Positions 25,798 through 33,993 of a stretch of DNA of 44,359 nucleotides are shown piece after piece. The stretch's first letter is position 1. Every line of letters begins with the position of its first letter. The notes below the pieces were generated by a model, which was not told where the DNA came from, ran no database searches, and was given only the letters and a program-made list of their open reading frames with translations. The stretch is from Rhodococcus sp. AW25M09. Its GTDB lineage: Bacteria; Actinomycetota; Actinomycetes; Mycobacteriales; Mycobacteriaceae. The position numbers and the translations under genes were made by a program. The DNA lies in contig NZ_CAPS01000036.1 in NCBI RefSeq assembly GCF_000333955.1, positions 1 to 44,359 on the forward strand, given 5' to 3'.

Positions 25798-26064
25798 CAC
25801 TCCGTTCCAGAACGCGACACGACCCTTGATCCGCCGCGCGAGCGGGGAGGGGTGACGGTATTCGAATGCCGCGTTCTTCAGTGCAGATCCCTCTACCGTG
25901 ACGTCGAAGTAGCTGGCCATCCCCTTCCACAGGCACAGTGACTTCGACGCCGTCGAGGTGAGAACGCCGTCGTGTACTGCACCGACGGGAAAGTAGGCAT
26001 TGCCCTCGACCATCACGATGTCGTCCGACTGCGCAATCCTGTGCTCGCCCACCCACGCCGACAT
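25780..26064 (-). CDS. DUF427 protein
   Basis: 94 aa. The start SAWVGEHRIAQSDDIVMVEGNAYFPVGAV and the later TSTASKSLCLWKGMASYFDV and AFEYRHPSPLARRIKGRVAFW are diagnostic of DUF427, a small single-domain beta fold of unknown function. ATG 26064 is chosen over 26112: it gives the usual family N-terminus and places the gene 5 bp after the mycoredoxin stop, whereas the longer form would overlap that gene by 43 bp. Confidence 0.86.
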   Translation of the reverse strand: MSAWVGEHRIAQSDDIVMVEGNAYFPVGAVHDGVLTSTASKSLCLWKGMASYFDVTVEGSALKNAAFEYRHPSPLARRIKGRVAFWNGVSVRKD

Positions 26065-26069
26065 GCTGC

Positions 26070-26417
26070 TCACGACGTTGCCCGCTTCCCGAAGCCGAAC
26101 ATCGCGCGCCATTTTCCGGTGTCCTCTCGCGGCGGTACCAACTCGTCCACCCGATCGGGCAATTCACTCTCGAGTGCCGCAATGACCTGCTTGACACTCG
26201 GGTTGACGAGCGCGCGGCTCCCGATGAAGACGGTCGGGACTGTTTCGTCGCCCCCGGTCGCGGCGCGGACCCGCGCGGCAGCATCGGGTTCCGTCCAGAT
26301 GTCGATGTCGGTGGTGGCTATTCCGCGCTTGCTCAAACCGCTACGCAGCCTCATGCAAAATGGGCAACCCGGTCGCCACATGACCTCTATACCGTCGACG
26401 AACGTCGATGAACTCAT
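26070..26417 (-). CDS. mycoredoxin/glutaredoxin-like protein
   Basis: 115 aa. The thioredoxin-fold active site CPFC is at residues 18-21 (VMWRPGCPFCMRLR). The cis-proline loop TVPTVFIG and the GS/N-type glutathione-like binding region match mycoredoxins, which reduce mycothiol mixed disulfides in actinobacteria. A 30-residue C-terminal tail (EDTGKWRAMFGFGKR) extends the usual fold. It lies upstream of the DUF427 gene in one transcript. A GGAAT-N19-GTT sequence 34 bp upstream fits an oxidative-stress ECF promoter. Confidence 0.88.
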   Translation of the reverse strand: MSSSTFVDGIEVMWRPGCPFCMRLRSGLSKRGIATTDIDIWTEPDAAARVRAATGGDETVPTVFIGSRALVNPSVKQVIAALESELPDRVDELVPPREDTGKWRAMFGFGKRATS

Positions 26418-26450
26418 ACGTGCTCCTGTCTTCGATGTCTGTGCTCACGG

Positions 26451-26477
26451 AACCCCGCGACCGCGTGCGCTCATTCC
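26451..26477 (-). promoter_or_regulatory. SigH-like promoter upstream of mycoredoxin
   Basis: On the minus strand GGAAT (26477-26473) is followed after 19 bases by GTT (26453-26451). The spacing equals that of the element in front of the local ECF sigma gene. The expected transcript start is near 26444, 27 bases before the mycoredoxin ATG. Confidence 0.45.
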
Positions 26478-26506
26478 AACGCGTGCACAGGAGCCGCGCT
26501 GAGGAG

Positions 26507-27229
26507 TCACTTCTTCTGGCGTCGGCTCCCGCCGTGCCAGTCCTGTTGCACGCCGGCTTCGTCCTCCTGCACACCGAGAGCCTTCAATTGGGGAAGCTCA
26601 CGCAGGCTGCGCTTCATCTCGGCGAATCCCGGGAAGCGCGCAAGCCCGATCACGTTGTCCCACAGTGGTACTGCTTCTTCGTCGCTGGGCAGTCGGCTGA
26701 TCACCGGGCCGAAGAAAGCGACGCCGTCCGGTGGCTCGAAGGCGATGATGGGGGTGCCGACGTCCTTGCCGGTCAGCGAGAGCGCATGATCGGTTTCGGC
26801 TCGAATCTCCTCGTCGATGGACGCATCGTCCAACGCTGCAGTGTGATGAGTCGGCAGCCCTACTTCTTCGAGAATCGGGGCCAGGAATTCTGCGGTGCCG
26901 CGAAAGCCGTGGCTCTTCGCGTCGTCCGGCACCACCTCGGTATCGAAGATGTGCGTGCCGAGGGCCTCGTACAGTGGCCCGATCGCGGCCGAACCGTGCT
27001 CACGACGAATATCAGCAGCCGCCCTCAACAGTCGCAGACCAGCAGTGTGTCCGGCCTCGTACTCGGGTGGGAAGTGCGCATCGTAGTCGATGTGGGAATT
27101 GAGCAGTCGCAGCGAAATGAATCGCCAGTCGACGGTGTAATCGCGCTGGGCTTGAACCTTGCGGACCCATTTGCTGGTCATCCAGGCGAACGGGCACACC
27201 GGATCGAAATAGAAGTCGATATCGGACAT
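26507..27229 (-). CDS. mycothiol-dependent nitroreductase-like DsbA-family protein (Rv2466c type)
   Basis: 240 aa. FYFDPVCPFAWMTSKWV at the N-terminus, then ISLRLLN, HGSAAIGPLYEALGTHIF, DVGTPIIAF and GVAFFGPVISRLPSDEEAVPLWDNV all follow M. tuberculosis Rv2466c, a thioredoxin-fold enzyme that uses mycothiol and activates nitro prodrugs. In Rv2466c the active site is CPWC; here it is CPFA, so the resolving cysteine is missing and a monothiol mechanism would be needed. ATG 27229 has an AAGGAG site about 9 bp upstream; the longer frame to 27283 is less likely. Confidence 0.85.
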   Translation of the reverse strand: MSDIDFYFDPVCPFAWMTSKWVRKVQAQRDYTVDWRFISLRLLNSHIDYDAHFPPEYEAGHTAGLRLLRAAADIRREHGSAAIGPLYEALGTHIFDTEVVPDDAKSHGFRGTAEFLAPILEEVGLPTHHTAALDDASIDEEIRAETDHALSLTGKDVGTPIIAFEPPDGVAFFGPVISRLPSDEEAVPLWDNVIGLARFPGFAEMKRSLRELPQLKALGVQEDEAGVQQDWHGGSRRQKK

Positions 27230-27290
27230 CGAGGGGACGCTCCTTCTCGGACGGAAGTTCCGTGCTCTCGACGGTATGCCCACCGATCTC

Positions 27291-27319
27291 AGTTCTCACC
27301 CAACTAGTTCTCACCCAAC
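27291..27319. repeat. 15-bp tandem duplication at the lysR stop codon
   Basis: AGTTCTCACCCAACT (27291-27305) is followed directly by AGTTCTCACCCAAC (27306-27319). On the minus strand this repeats the last four residues of the LysR protein and its stop (LGEN-stop-LGEN-stop), so the present stop at 27304 is one of two equivalent ends. Confidence 0.7.
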
Positions 27320-28212
27320 AGGGCCGTACGTTGCTCGCTGACCACCGCGCGGATCGCGTCGACCACCGCCGACACCTCCGGTCGCCGCAAAGTTTCGGTG
27401 CGGGTGACCAGCCAGTAGGTCAATTTCACGGCGATGGCGTCGGGCAGGATTCGTTGTAGGTCGGGGTGACGGTCGGCCATGAAGCAGGGCAACAGTCCGA
27501 TGCCGGCCGCTGCCCGGGTGGCCTCGACGTGAACGAACACGTTGGTCGAGGTGACCGATTCCCGCATCGTCGGGGTGAAATTCGGGGCCAGATCCAAGTC
27601 GTCCACATGCAGCATCGAGTCGATGAAATAGATGAGCGGGTGCGCTGCCAGGTCGGCCGGCACCTCCGGCGTTCCGTGCTCCTGCACATAGGCCTGTGAG
27701 GCGTAGAGGCCGAGGCGATAGTCCCCGAGCCGAATCGCTTCGGCGCGATGCACTTGCGGTCGGCCGACGACGATCTCGATGTCCAGGCCCGATCGTTGCT
27801 GCGACGCACGACGGGTGACAGCGACGATCTCCACCGACACCCGAGGGTGCGCGCGCTGTACCCGCGCTGCGGCCGGGGCGGCGATGTAGGCGCTGAATCC
27901 GTCGGTCGCCGAAATGCGTACGACGCCTTCCAGCGCGCCGGCATCGGTCGAGACGAGAGTGCGCAGCGCATCCTCGACGGCCTCGGCCGCAGCCAGCGCG
28001 CCGTGGCCCAGTTGCGTGAGTTCCCAGCCGCCGACACCGCGGGTGAGGACTCGGCCGCCGAGAGTGTTCTCGAGTGCGGCGATGCGTCGGGAAATGGTCG
28101 TGTGATTGATGCCCAGGTCGTCGGCCGCGGAGCTGTAGCGACCGGTACGGCTGACGGCAAGCAGCACCAGCAGGTCGTCTGCACTGGGGATCTTCGCCCC
28201 GCCGAGGGTCAT
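27304..28212 (-). CDS. LysR-family transcriptional regulator
   Basis: 302 aa. The winged-helix domain is DDLLVLLAVSRTGRYSSAADDLGINHTTISRRIAALENTLGGRVLTR. The effector domain begins near residue 90 (GVVRISATDGFSAYIAAPAAAR). ATG 28212 gives the usual N-terminus; the longer frame to 28275 reaches into the operator region. It is divergent from the 3-hydroxybutyrate transporter/dehydrogenase operon and most likely controls it. A perfect palindrome lies at its own start. Confidence 0.92.
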   Translation of the reverse strand: MTLGGAKIPSADDLLVLLAVSRTGRYSSAADDLGINHTTISRRIAALENTLGGRVLTRGVGGWELTQLGHGALAAAEAVEDALRTLVSTDAGALEGVVRISATDGFSAYIAAPAAARVQRAHPRVSVEIVAVTRRASQQRSGLDIEIVVGRPQVHRAEAIRLGDYRLGLYASQAYVQEHGTPEVPADLAAHPLIYFIDSMLHVDDLDLAPNFTPTMRESVTSTNVFVHVEATRAAAGIGLLPCFMADRHPDLQRILPDAIAVKLTYWLVTRTETLRRPEVSAVVDAIRAVVSEQRTALLGEN

Positions 28213-28213
28213 G

Positions 28214-28229
28214 TCTGCATTTTTGCAGA
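28214..28229. promoter_or_regulatory. palindrome at lysR start, probable LysR site
   Basis: TCTGCA, TTTT, TGCAGA: a perfect inverted repeat beginning 2 bp upstream of the lysR ATG. The symmetric arms around an AT core fit a LysR recognition box, and the position suits autorepression. Confidence 0.5.
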
Positions 28230-28296
28230 TCCGGCCTGCGTTCATGGCTCTTGCGTCGACGAAGATCTGCACCAATACTCAGCACATCCCGCATAT

Positions 28297-28312
28297 GTGT
28301 GGTCCATCACAT
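28297..28312. promoter_or_regulatory. GTGTGNTCNATCACNT palindrome upstream of transporter gene
   Basis: GTGTGGTCCATCACAT lies 38 bp before the transporter start. A sequence with 13 of 16 identical bases occurs upstream of the lipase gene (34697-34712). The half-sites resemble CRP-family sites but with a spacer of four rather than six. Confidence 0.4.
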
Positions 28313-28349
28313 GCAGCGACGCGAAGTGCCGAGCAACACAGGAGAAGTT

Positions 28350-29768
28350 ATGAGTGTCGACGAACAGTCGCCAGCAGATCGATCCCAACCGGATCCAGAT
28401 GCCACCCCGTCCGGTCTCAAGAAGGTCGTCGCCGCCTCGATGGCGGGCACCATCGTCGAGTGGTACGAGTTCTTCCTCTACGGCACCGCCGCAACTCTCG
28501 TCTTCAGCAAGATCTTCTTCGCGGCAGGTACCAGTGAGCTCGACGCGATCCTCGCAGCCTTCGTCACCTACGCAGTCGGCTTCGTCGCACGACCGTTGGG
28601 CGGCATCGTCTTCGGTCACTACGGAGACAAGTACGGCCGAAAGAAGCTGCTGCAGTTCAGTCTCGTCCTCGTCGGCGGTGCCACGTTCCTGATGGGTTGC
28701 CTGCCGACATTCGGCCAGATCGGTTACTGGGCACCGGCACTGTTGGTCCTGTTGCGCTTCATCCAGGGATTCGCCGTCGGCGGAGAATGGGGCGGCGCGG
28801 TTCTCCTTGTGGCAGAACACAGCCCCAACAAGTCCCGTGGATTCTGGGCCAGCTGGCCACAGGCAGGCGTTCCCGCCGGCAACCTGCTGGCCACCGTCGT
28901 ACTGCTGGTTCTGACCACCACGCTCTCCGACGAAGCATTCCTCAGTTGGGGCTGGCGCGTGGCCTTCTGGCTCTCCGCCGTCATCGTCTTCGTCGGCTAC
29001 TACATCCGCACCAAGGTCACCGACGCCCCGATCTTCCTCGAGGCACAGAAGCAGGCCGAGGTCATCAAGGCTGCGTCGTACGGAGTCTTCGAGGTCATCA
29101 AGCGTTACCCGCGTGGGGTTTTCACCGCGATGGGCCTGCGCTTCGGTGAGAACGTCATGTACTACCTCGTCGTGACGTTCACGATCACTTACCTCAAAGT
29201 CGAAGTGGGTACCGACACCACGACCATTCTGTGGTGGATGCTCGTCGCGCACGCCATCCACTTCTGCGTCATCCCGATGGTGGGCAAGCTCGCCGATCGC
29301 GTCGGCCGCCGACCCGTCTACCTCTTCGGTGCTCTGGCCGCAGGAACCTGGGGCTTCTTCGCCTTCCCGATGTTCAACAGTGGGCACAACGTGGTCATCA
29401 TGCTGGCCATCATCATCGGCCTGATCTTCCACGCGTTCATGTACGCAACTCAGCCCGCGATCATGGCCGAGATGTTCCCGACGCGGATGCGGTATTCCGG
29501 TGTGTCCCTCGGCTATCAGGTCACCTCGATCGTTGCCGGTTCGCTCGCCCCGATCATCGCGGTGTTCCTGCTGAACCGATACGGATCCTCGGTACCGATC
29601 GCTTGGTACCTGGCGGGATCGGCGCTCGTCACCGTGATCGCCGTCGTCGCGGCTCGGGAGACCAAGGGTCTGGCCCTCGAGACGATCGACATCGCCGACG
29701 CCAAGAATCTGGCCTCCGAGGCCGAGCTTGCCGAGGTGGGCCTGCTCGATCAGAATGCACAGCGGTGA
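28350..29768 (+). CDS. MFS transporter, metabolite:H+ symporter (MHS) family
   Basis: 472 aa with 12 predicted membrane helices. The N-terminus ASMAGTIVEWYEFFLYGTAATLVFSKIFF is the mark of MHS symporters for carboxylic acids and betaines. FGHYGDKYGRKK and GKLADRVGRRPVYLFG are the paired MFS loop motifs. Start ATG 28350 follows an AGGAGAAG site. Its stop overlaps the start of the next gene (GTGA), a 3-hydroxybutyrate dehydrogenase, so the likely substrate is 3-hydroxybutyrate or a related short acid. Confidence 0.92.
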   Translation: MSVDEQSPADRSQPDPDATPSGLKKVVAASMAGTIVEWYEFFLYGTAATLVFSKIFFAAGTSELDAILAAFVTYAVGFVARPLGGIVFGHYGDKYGRKKLLQFSLVLVGGATFLMGCLPTFGQIGYWAPALLVLLRFIQGFAVGGEWGGAVLLVAEHSPNKSRGFWASWPQAGVPAGNLLATVVLLVLTTTLSDEAFLSWGWRVAFWLSAVIVFVGYYIRTKVTDAPIFLEAQKQAEVIKAASYGVFEVIKRYPRGVFTAMGLRFGENVMYYLVVTFTITYLKVEVGTDTTTILWWMLVAHAIHFCVIPMVGKLADRVGRRPVYLFGALAAGTWGFFAFPMFNSGHNVVIMLAIIIGLIFHAFMYATQPAIMAEMFPTRMRYSGVSLGYQVTSIVAGSLAPIIAVFLLNRYGSSVPIAWYLAGSALVTVIAVVAARETKGLALETIDIADAKNLASEAELAEVGLLDQNAQR

Positions 29769-30511
29769 CCGACCTGACCGGACGCTCCGCCCTCGTCACC
29801 GGGGGAGCGTCCGGCATCGGGGCCGCCTGCGCGCGTGAGCTCGCCGCCCGCGGTGCCCGAGTCACCGTCGCCGACGTCAACGACGTGGCGGCAAAGGAAT
29901 TGGCGCACGAACTCGGCGGGGAGGTCTGGTCGGTGGATCTGCTCGACACCACCGCCCTGGACAGTCTGAAGTTGGACGTCGACATTCTGGTCAACAACGC
30001 CGGCATCCAAACCGTCGCACCGATCGTCGACTTCGACCCGGGCGCGTTCCGCAGAATCCAGACGCTGATGGTCGAAGCTCCGTTCCTACTCATCCGAGCT
30101 GCGTTGCCGCACATGTACTCTCGCGGCTTCGGTCGAGTGGTCAACCTGTCTTCGGTGCACGGACTGCGGGCATCGGAATTCAAGGTCGCCTACGTCACCG
30201 CCAAGCACGCACTCGAAGGCCTGTCGAAAGTGACGGCCCTCGAAGGAGCAGCTCACGGTGTGACGAGCAACTGCGTCAATCCGGGATACGTACGAACGCC
30301 CCTGGTGGAAAAACAGATCGCCGAACAGGCCAAGGCGCACGACATCCCCGAGGACGAGGTACTCGAGAAGGTGCTGCTGACCGAGGCCGCCATCAAACGA
30401 CTCGTCGAACCAGCCGAAGTCGCCTCGCTGGTGGGCTGGTTGACCTCCGAGAACGCCGGCATGGTCACCGGAGCGTCGTACACCATGGATGGCGGTTGGT
30501 CGGCTCGCTAG
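29765..30511 (+). CDS. 3-hydroxybutyrate dehydrogenase (SDR family)
   Basis: 248 aa short-chain dehydrogenase. The cofactor motif TGGASGIG is at about residues 11-18, NNAG in DILVNNAGIQTV, the catalytic Ser in NLSSVHG and YVTAK as the Tyr-Lys pair. The strings GIQTVAPIVDFDP, HGLRASEFKVAYVTAKHALEGL and CVNPGYVRTPLVEKQI are typical of D-3-hydroxybutyrate dehydrogenases, which oxidise it to acetoacetate with NAD+. GTG 29765 overlaps the transporter stop, making a two-gene uptake and oxidation operon. Confidence 0.9.
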   Translation: MTDLTGRSALVTGGASGIGAACARELAARGARVTVADVNDVAAKELAHELGGEVWSVDLLDTTALDSLKLDVDILVNNAGIQTVAPIVDFDPGAFRRIQTLMVEAPFLLIRAALPHMYSRGFGRVVNLSSVHGLRASEFKVAYVTAKHALEGLSKVTALEGAAHGVTSNCVNPGYVRTPLVEKQIAEQAKAHDIPEDEVLEKVLLTEAAIKRLVEPAEVASLVGWLTSENAGMVTGASYTMDGGWSAR

Positions 30512-30543
30512 GTTCGGCACCCCTGCCCCCGATCCTGCGCCCC

Positions 30544-30560
30544 CGCGGCCCCCGGCCGCG
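30544..30560. terminator. short GC hairpin after the dehydrogenase gene
   Basis: CGCGGCC, CCC, GGCCGCG: a perfect 7-bp stem 33 bp after the stop codon. It may end the 3-hydroxybutyrate operon; no T-run follows. Confidence 0.45.
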
Positions 30561-30609
30561 TCAATGGTCCACTGCATACGTCTGAGCGCGTCAATGTGCC
30601 ATTGACGCG
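30557..30609. repeat. CGCGTCAATG repeats with one complete palindrome
   Basis: CGCGTCAATG occurs at 30557-30566 and again at 30587-30596. The second copy is followed after TGC by its perfect complement CATTGACGCG (30600-30609). The first copy has only a degraded partner. This looks like a small intergenic palindromic repeat rather than a terminator. Confidence 0.55.
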
Positions 30610-30657
30610 GAACTCCGGGGCGGACGAGCCCGAGGTGTGCCTACCCCAGAACAGCAA

Positions 30658-30688
30658 GAAGCCCCTGTGACTGGGTCACAGGGGCTTC
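30658..30688. terminator. terminator hairpin after tRNA-Ser
   Basis: GAAGCCCCTGTGAC, TGG, GTCACAGGGGCTTC: a perfect 14-bp stem with a 3-base loop. It lies 2 bp beyond the CCA end of the minus-strand tRNA-Ser gene and most likely terminates its transcript; it could also stop read-through from the left. Confidence 0.85.
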
Positions 30689-30690
30689 CC

Positions 30691-30778
30691 TGGCGGAGGA
30701 TAGGGGATTTGAACCCCTGAGGGCGTTAACCCAACCCGCGTTCCAGGCGAGCGCCATAGGCCACTAGGCGAATCCTCC
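30691..30778 (-). tRNA. tRNA-Ser (anticodon GGA)
   Basis: The minus strand folds as a type II tRNA with a long variable arm. The acceptor stem GGAGGAT pairs with ATCCTCC, the anticodon loop is CTGGAAC with anticodon GGA, the T loop is GGTTCAAATCC, and the CCA end is encoded. It reads UCC and UCU serine codons. It is 88 nt long and followed at once by a strong hairpin. Confidence 0.95.
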
Positions 30779-30876
30779 GTGGGGGAGCTTACCCGGTTAC
30801 CCCCACCATCTCCCAAATCGGGAGGCGCGAAGGGTGGTGATGCGGTGCCCGGCGGGAGGCGGCTACACTTCCTAAC

Positions 30877-30962
30877 GGATCCCGCGCGGCGCGCATCCTG
30901 TGAACTCCCCCAGGGCCGGAAGGCAGCAAGGGTCAATGGGCTCTGCCGGGTGCGCGGGGTCC
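30877..30962 (+). ncRNA. ffs: signal recognition particle 4.5S RNA
   Basis: The universally conserved SRP core is present (CAGGGCCGGAAGGCAGCAAG with following GGT). It is closed by a long helix of GATCCCGCGC at the 5' end and GCGCGGGGTC at the 3' end, giving about 86 nt, the short bacterial form. A TACACT box at 30864-30869 is well placed as the -10 promoter element. The RNA binds Ffh to target nascent membrane and exported proteins. Confidence 0.93.
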
Positions 30963-30977
30963 CCTTAATTTCAGTGA

Positions 30978-32309
<1,332 letters not shown>

Positions 32310-32314
32310 ACGCA

Positions 32315-32370
32315 TGAGCGGAACTTCGTAGCCCACTACGAAGTTCCGCTCACATGCGGCGCAGCCGCTC
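32315..32370. repeat. long hairpin of a dispersed palindromic element
   Basis: TGAGCGGAACTTCGTAG (32315-32331) and CTACGAAGTTCCGCTCA (32336-32352) form a perfect 17-bp stem with loop CCCA. A second small hairpin GCGGC-gca-GCCGC follows. It stands between the convergent aminotransferase and efflux genes and can act as a terminator for both. The tail matches the first 28 bases of the window, so it belongs to a repeat family. Confidence 0.75.
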
Positions 32371-33888
32371 TCAGTGCCCGACGACGACCGCACCCTCGGG
32401 AGCCGTCGGCAACGGCCCCTTCTTCAGCAACGTGATCGATAGCACGGCTCCGAGCAAGAAGATCCCCGATGCCCACCAGAATGTGGTGGTGTAGCTCGCG
32501 AGCTCCGCGTTGGCCTGCAGTAACGCGGCATCGGTTGCCGTTGCCATGTTGGTACTGACGTAGCCGGTCGCGGCGTTGGCGGCGACGGTGCTCAGTAGCG
32601 CCGTGCCGATCGAGCCGCCCACCTGCTGCATCGTGTTCACCGTGGCGGACGCGACTCCGGCATCGTCCGGGGAGACGCCCGAGATCGCGCCCTGCATGGC
32701 CGGCGCCATGGTGGCACCGAGTCCGAGTCCCATGATGATCAGGCCGGGCAGGATGTGCGTGACGTAGCTGCTGTCGATGTCGATCTGGGTGAGCAGACCC
32801 ATTCCGATGGAGGCCACGACGAGGCCGGTCGTCATGAGGATGCGTGGTCCGAATCGCGGGAGGATCAGCGCCGTGGACAGCGTCGCGGTGAGAATCAGCG
32901 ACGCGATCATCGGCATGAACGCGAACCCGGTGGTGATGGGTGTGTAGTTCAGCGTGTTCTGCAGGTAGTACGTCAGGAACAGGAACACCGCGAACATGCC
33001 TGCGCCGGTGACGAATACGGCGAGGAACGATCCCGCACGGGTGCGGTCGAGGATGATGCGCAGCGGCAGCAACGGATGCTCGACGCGCGTCTGGATGGTC
33101 ACGAACACCGCGAGCAGAACGACACCGGCGGCGAGGAATCCGAGGGTGACGGGGTCGCTCCAGCCGTCGGACTCGGCGTGAGCGAAGCCGTAGACGATGG
33201 AGAACAGTGCAGCCGAGACCGCCAGGGTGCCGGGGATGTCGAGCTTGGGGCGGACGTCGACCTTGTGCTTGGCCAGGAACAGGAATGCGCCGACGAAGGC
33301 GATCGCAGCGAAGATCAGGTTGACGTACAGGCTCCAGCGCCAGTTGGCCCACTCGGTGAGCATGCCGCCGAGGAGCAGTCCCAGGGCGCCGCCGCCGCCG
33401 GCGATGGCACCGAAGATGCCGAAGGCCTTCGCGCGTTCCTTGACGTCGGTGAACGTGGTCGCCAGCAGGGACAGTGCGGCGGGGGCGAGCAGTGCACCGA
33501 AGACACCCTGACCGGCGCGGGCTGCGACGAGCATGCCGAAGTTGACGGCTGCTCCACCCACTGCCGACATCAGTGCGAATCCGACGAGCCCGATGAGGAA
33601 GGTGTTGCGCCGTCCGAAGAGGTCACTGAGCCGTCCACCGAGGAGCAGCAGACTGCCGAATGCGAGGGCGTATGCGGTGACGACCCAGGAGCGGTCCGAG
33701 TTGTCGAAGCCCAGGTCGAGCTGGGCAGCGGGGAGTGCGATGTTCACGATGGTCGCGTCGAGCACGACCATGAGCTGGGCCAGCCCGAGCGTCGCGAGAA
33801 TCAGCCAGCGATTCCGATGCGAGCGCTCGTCGACCGGCGTCGTGGACGATGTTGCGTCGCCCACGTTCTCCGATGAAAGGGTGGTCAT
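32371..33888 (-). CDS. MFS drug efflux transporter, DHA2 (14-helix) family
   Basis: 505 aa with 14 predicted helices. Motif A is LSDLFGRRN, and motif D1 and the helix-1 string LAQLMVVLDATIVNIALPAAQLDLG are typical of EmrB/QacA-like proton antiporters. ATG 33888 is chosen, with a GAGGA site 7 bp upstream; the longer frame to 33990 would cover the operators. It is divergent from a TetR regulator and controlled, in all likelihood, by it. The substrates exported cannot be inferred. Confidence 0.93.
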   Translation of the reverse strand: MTTLSSENVGDATSSTTPVDERSHRNRWLILATLGLAQLMVVLDATIVNIALPAAQLDLGFDNSDRSWVVTAYALAFGSLLLLGGRLSDLFGRRNTFLIGLVGFALMSAVGGAAVNFGMLVAARAGQGVFGALLAPAALSLLATTFTDVKERAKAFGIFGAIAGGGGALGLLLGGMLTEWANWRWSLYVNLIFAAIAFVGAFLFLAKHKVDVRPKLDIPGTLAVSAALFSIVYGFAHAESDGWSDPVTLGFLAAGVVLLAVFVTIQTRVEHPLLPLRIILDRTRAGSFLAVFVTGAGMFAVFLFLTYYLQNTLNYTPITTGFAFMPMIASLILTATLSTALILPRFGPRILMTTGLVVASIGMGLLTQIDIDSSYVTHILPGLIIMGLGLGATMAPAMQGAISGVSPDDAGVASATVNTMQQVGGSIGTALLSTVAANAATGYVSTNMATATDAALLQANAELASYTTTFWWASGIFLLGAVLSITLLKKGPLPTAPEGAVVVGH

Positions 33889-33909
33889 AGTGTCCTCGGT
33901 TCGACTATG

Positions 33910-33926
33910 CGGAGGTGTACCCTCCG
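33910..33926. promoter_or_regulatory. operator 1 for the TetR regulator
   Basis: CGGAGG, TGTAC, CCTCCG: a perfect 6-bp inverted repeat 22 bp upstream of the efflux gene start. It shares the GGAGG/CCTCC arms with the second palindrome 27 bp away. Confidence 0.6.
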
Positions 33927-33953
33927 GTTGTAGAGCCAAGGTAGCAGCTAAGT

Positions 33954-33968
33954 GGAGGAATGTCCTCC
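33954..33968. promoter_or_regulatory. operator 2 for the TetR regulator
   Basis: GGAGGA, ATG, TCCTCC: a perfect inverted repeat 26 bp upstream of the tetR start. Together with operator 1 it places one site near each divergent start, the usual layout for a TetR protein that represses both genes. Confidence 0.6.
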
Positions 33969-33993
33969 GCTTATCGGGTGAAACGGACATCGA

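Noticed and set aside
28242..29432. 396-codon open frame antisense to the MHS transporter
   Set aside because: Acidic low-complexity translation is the reverse complement of hydrophobic codons; no motif or ribosome site.
32755..33876. 373-codon open frame antisense to the DHA2 efflux gene
   Set aside because: Composition is dominated by Glu, Gly and Gln from reversed membrane-protein codons; the opposite strand is a clear transporter.
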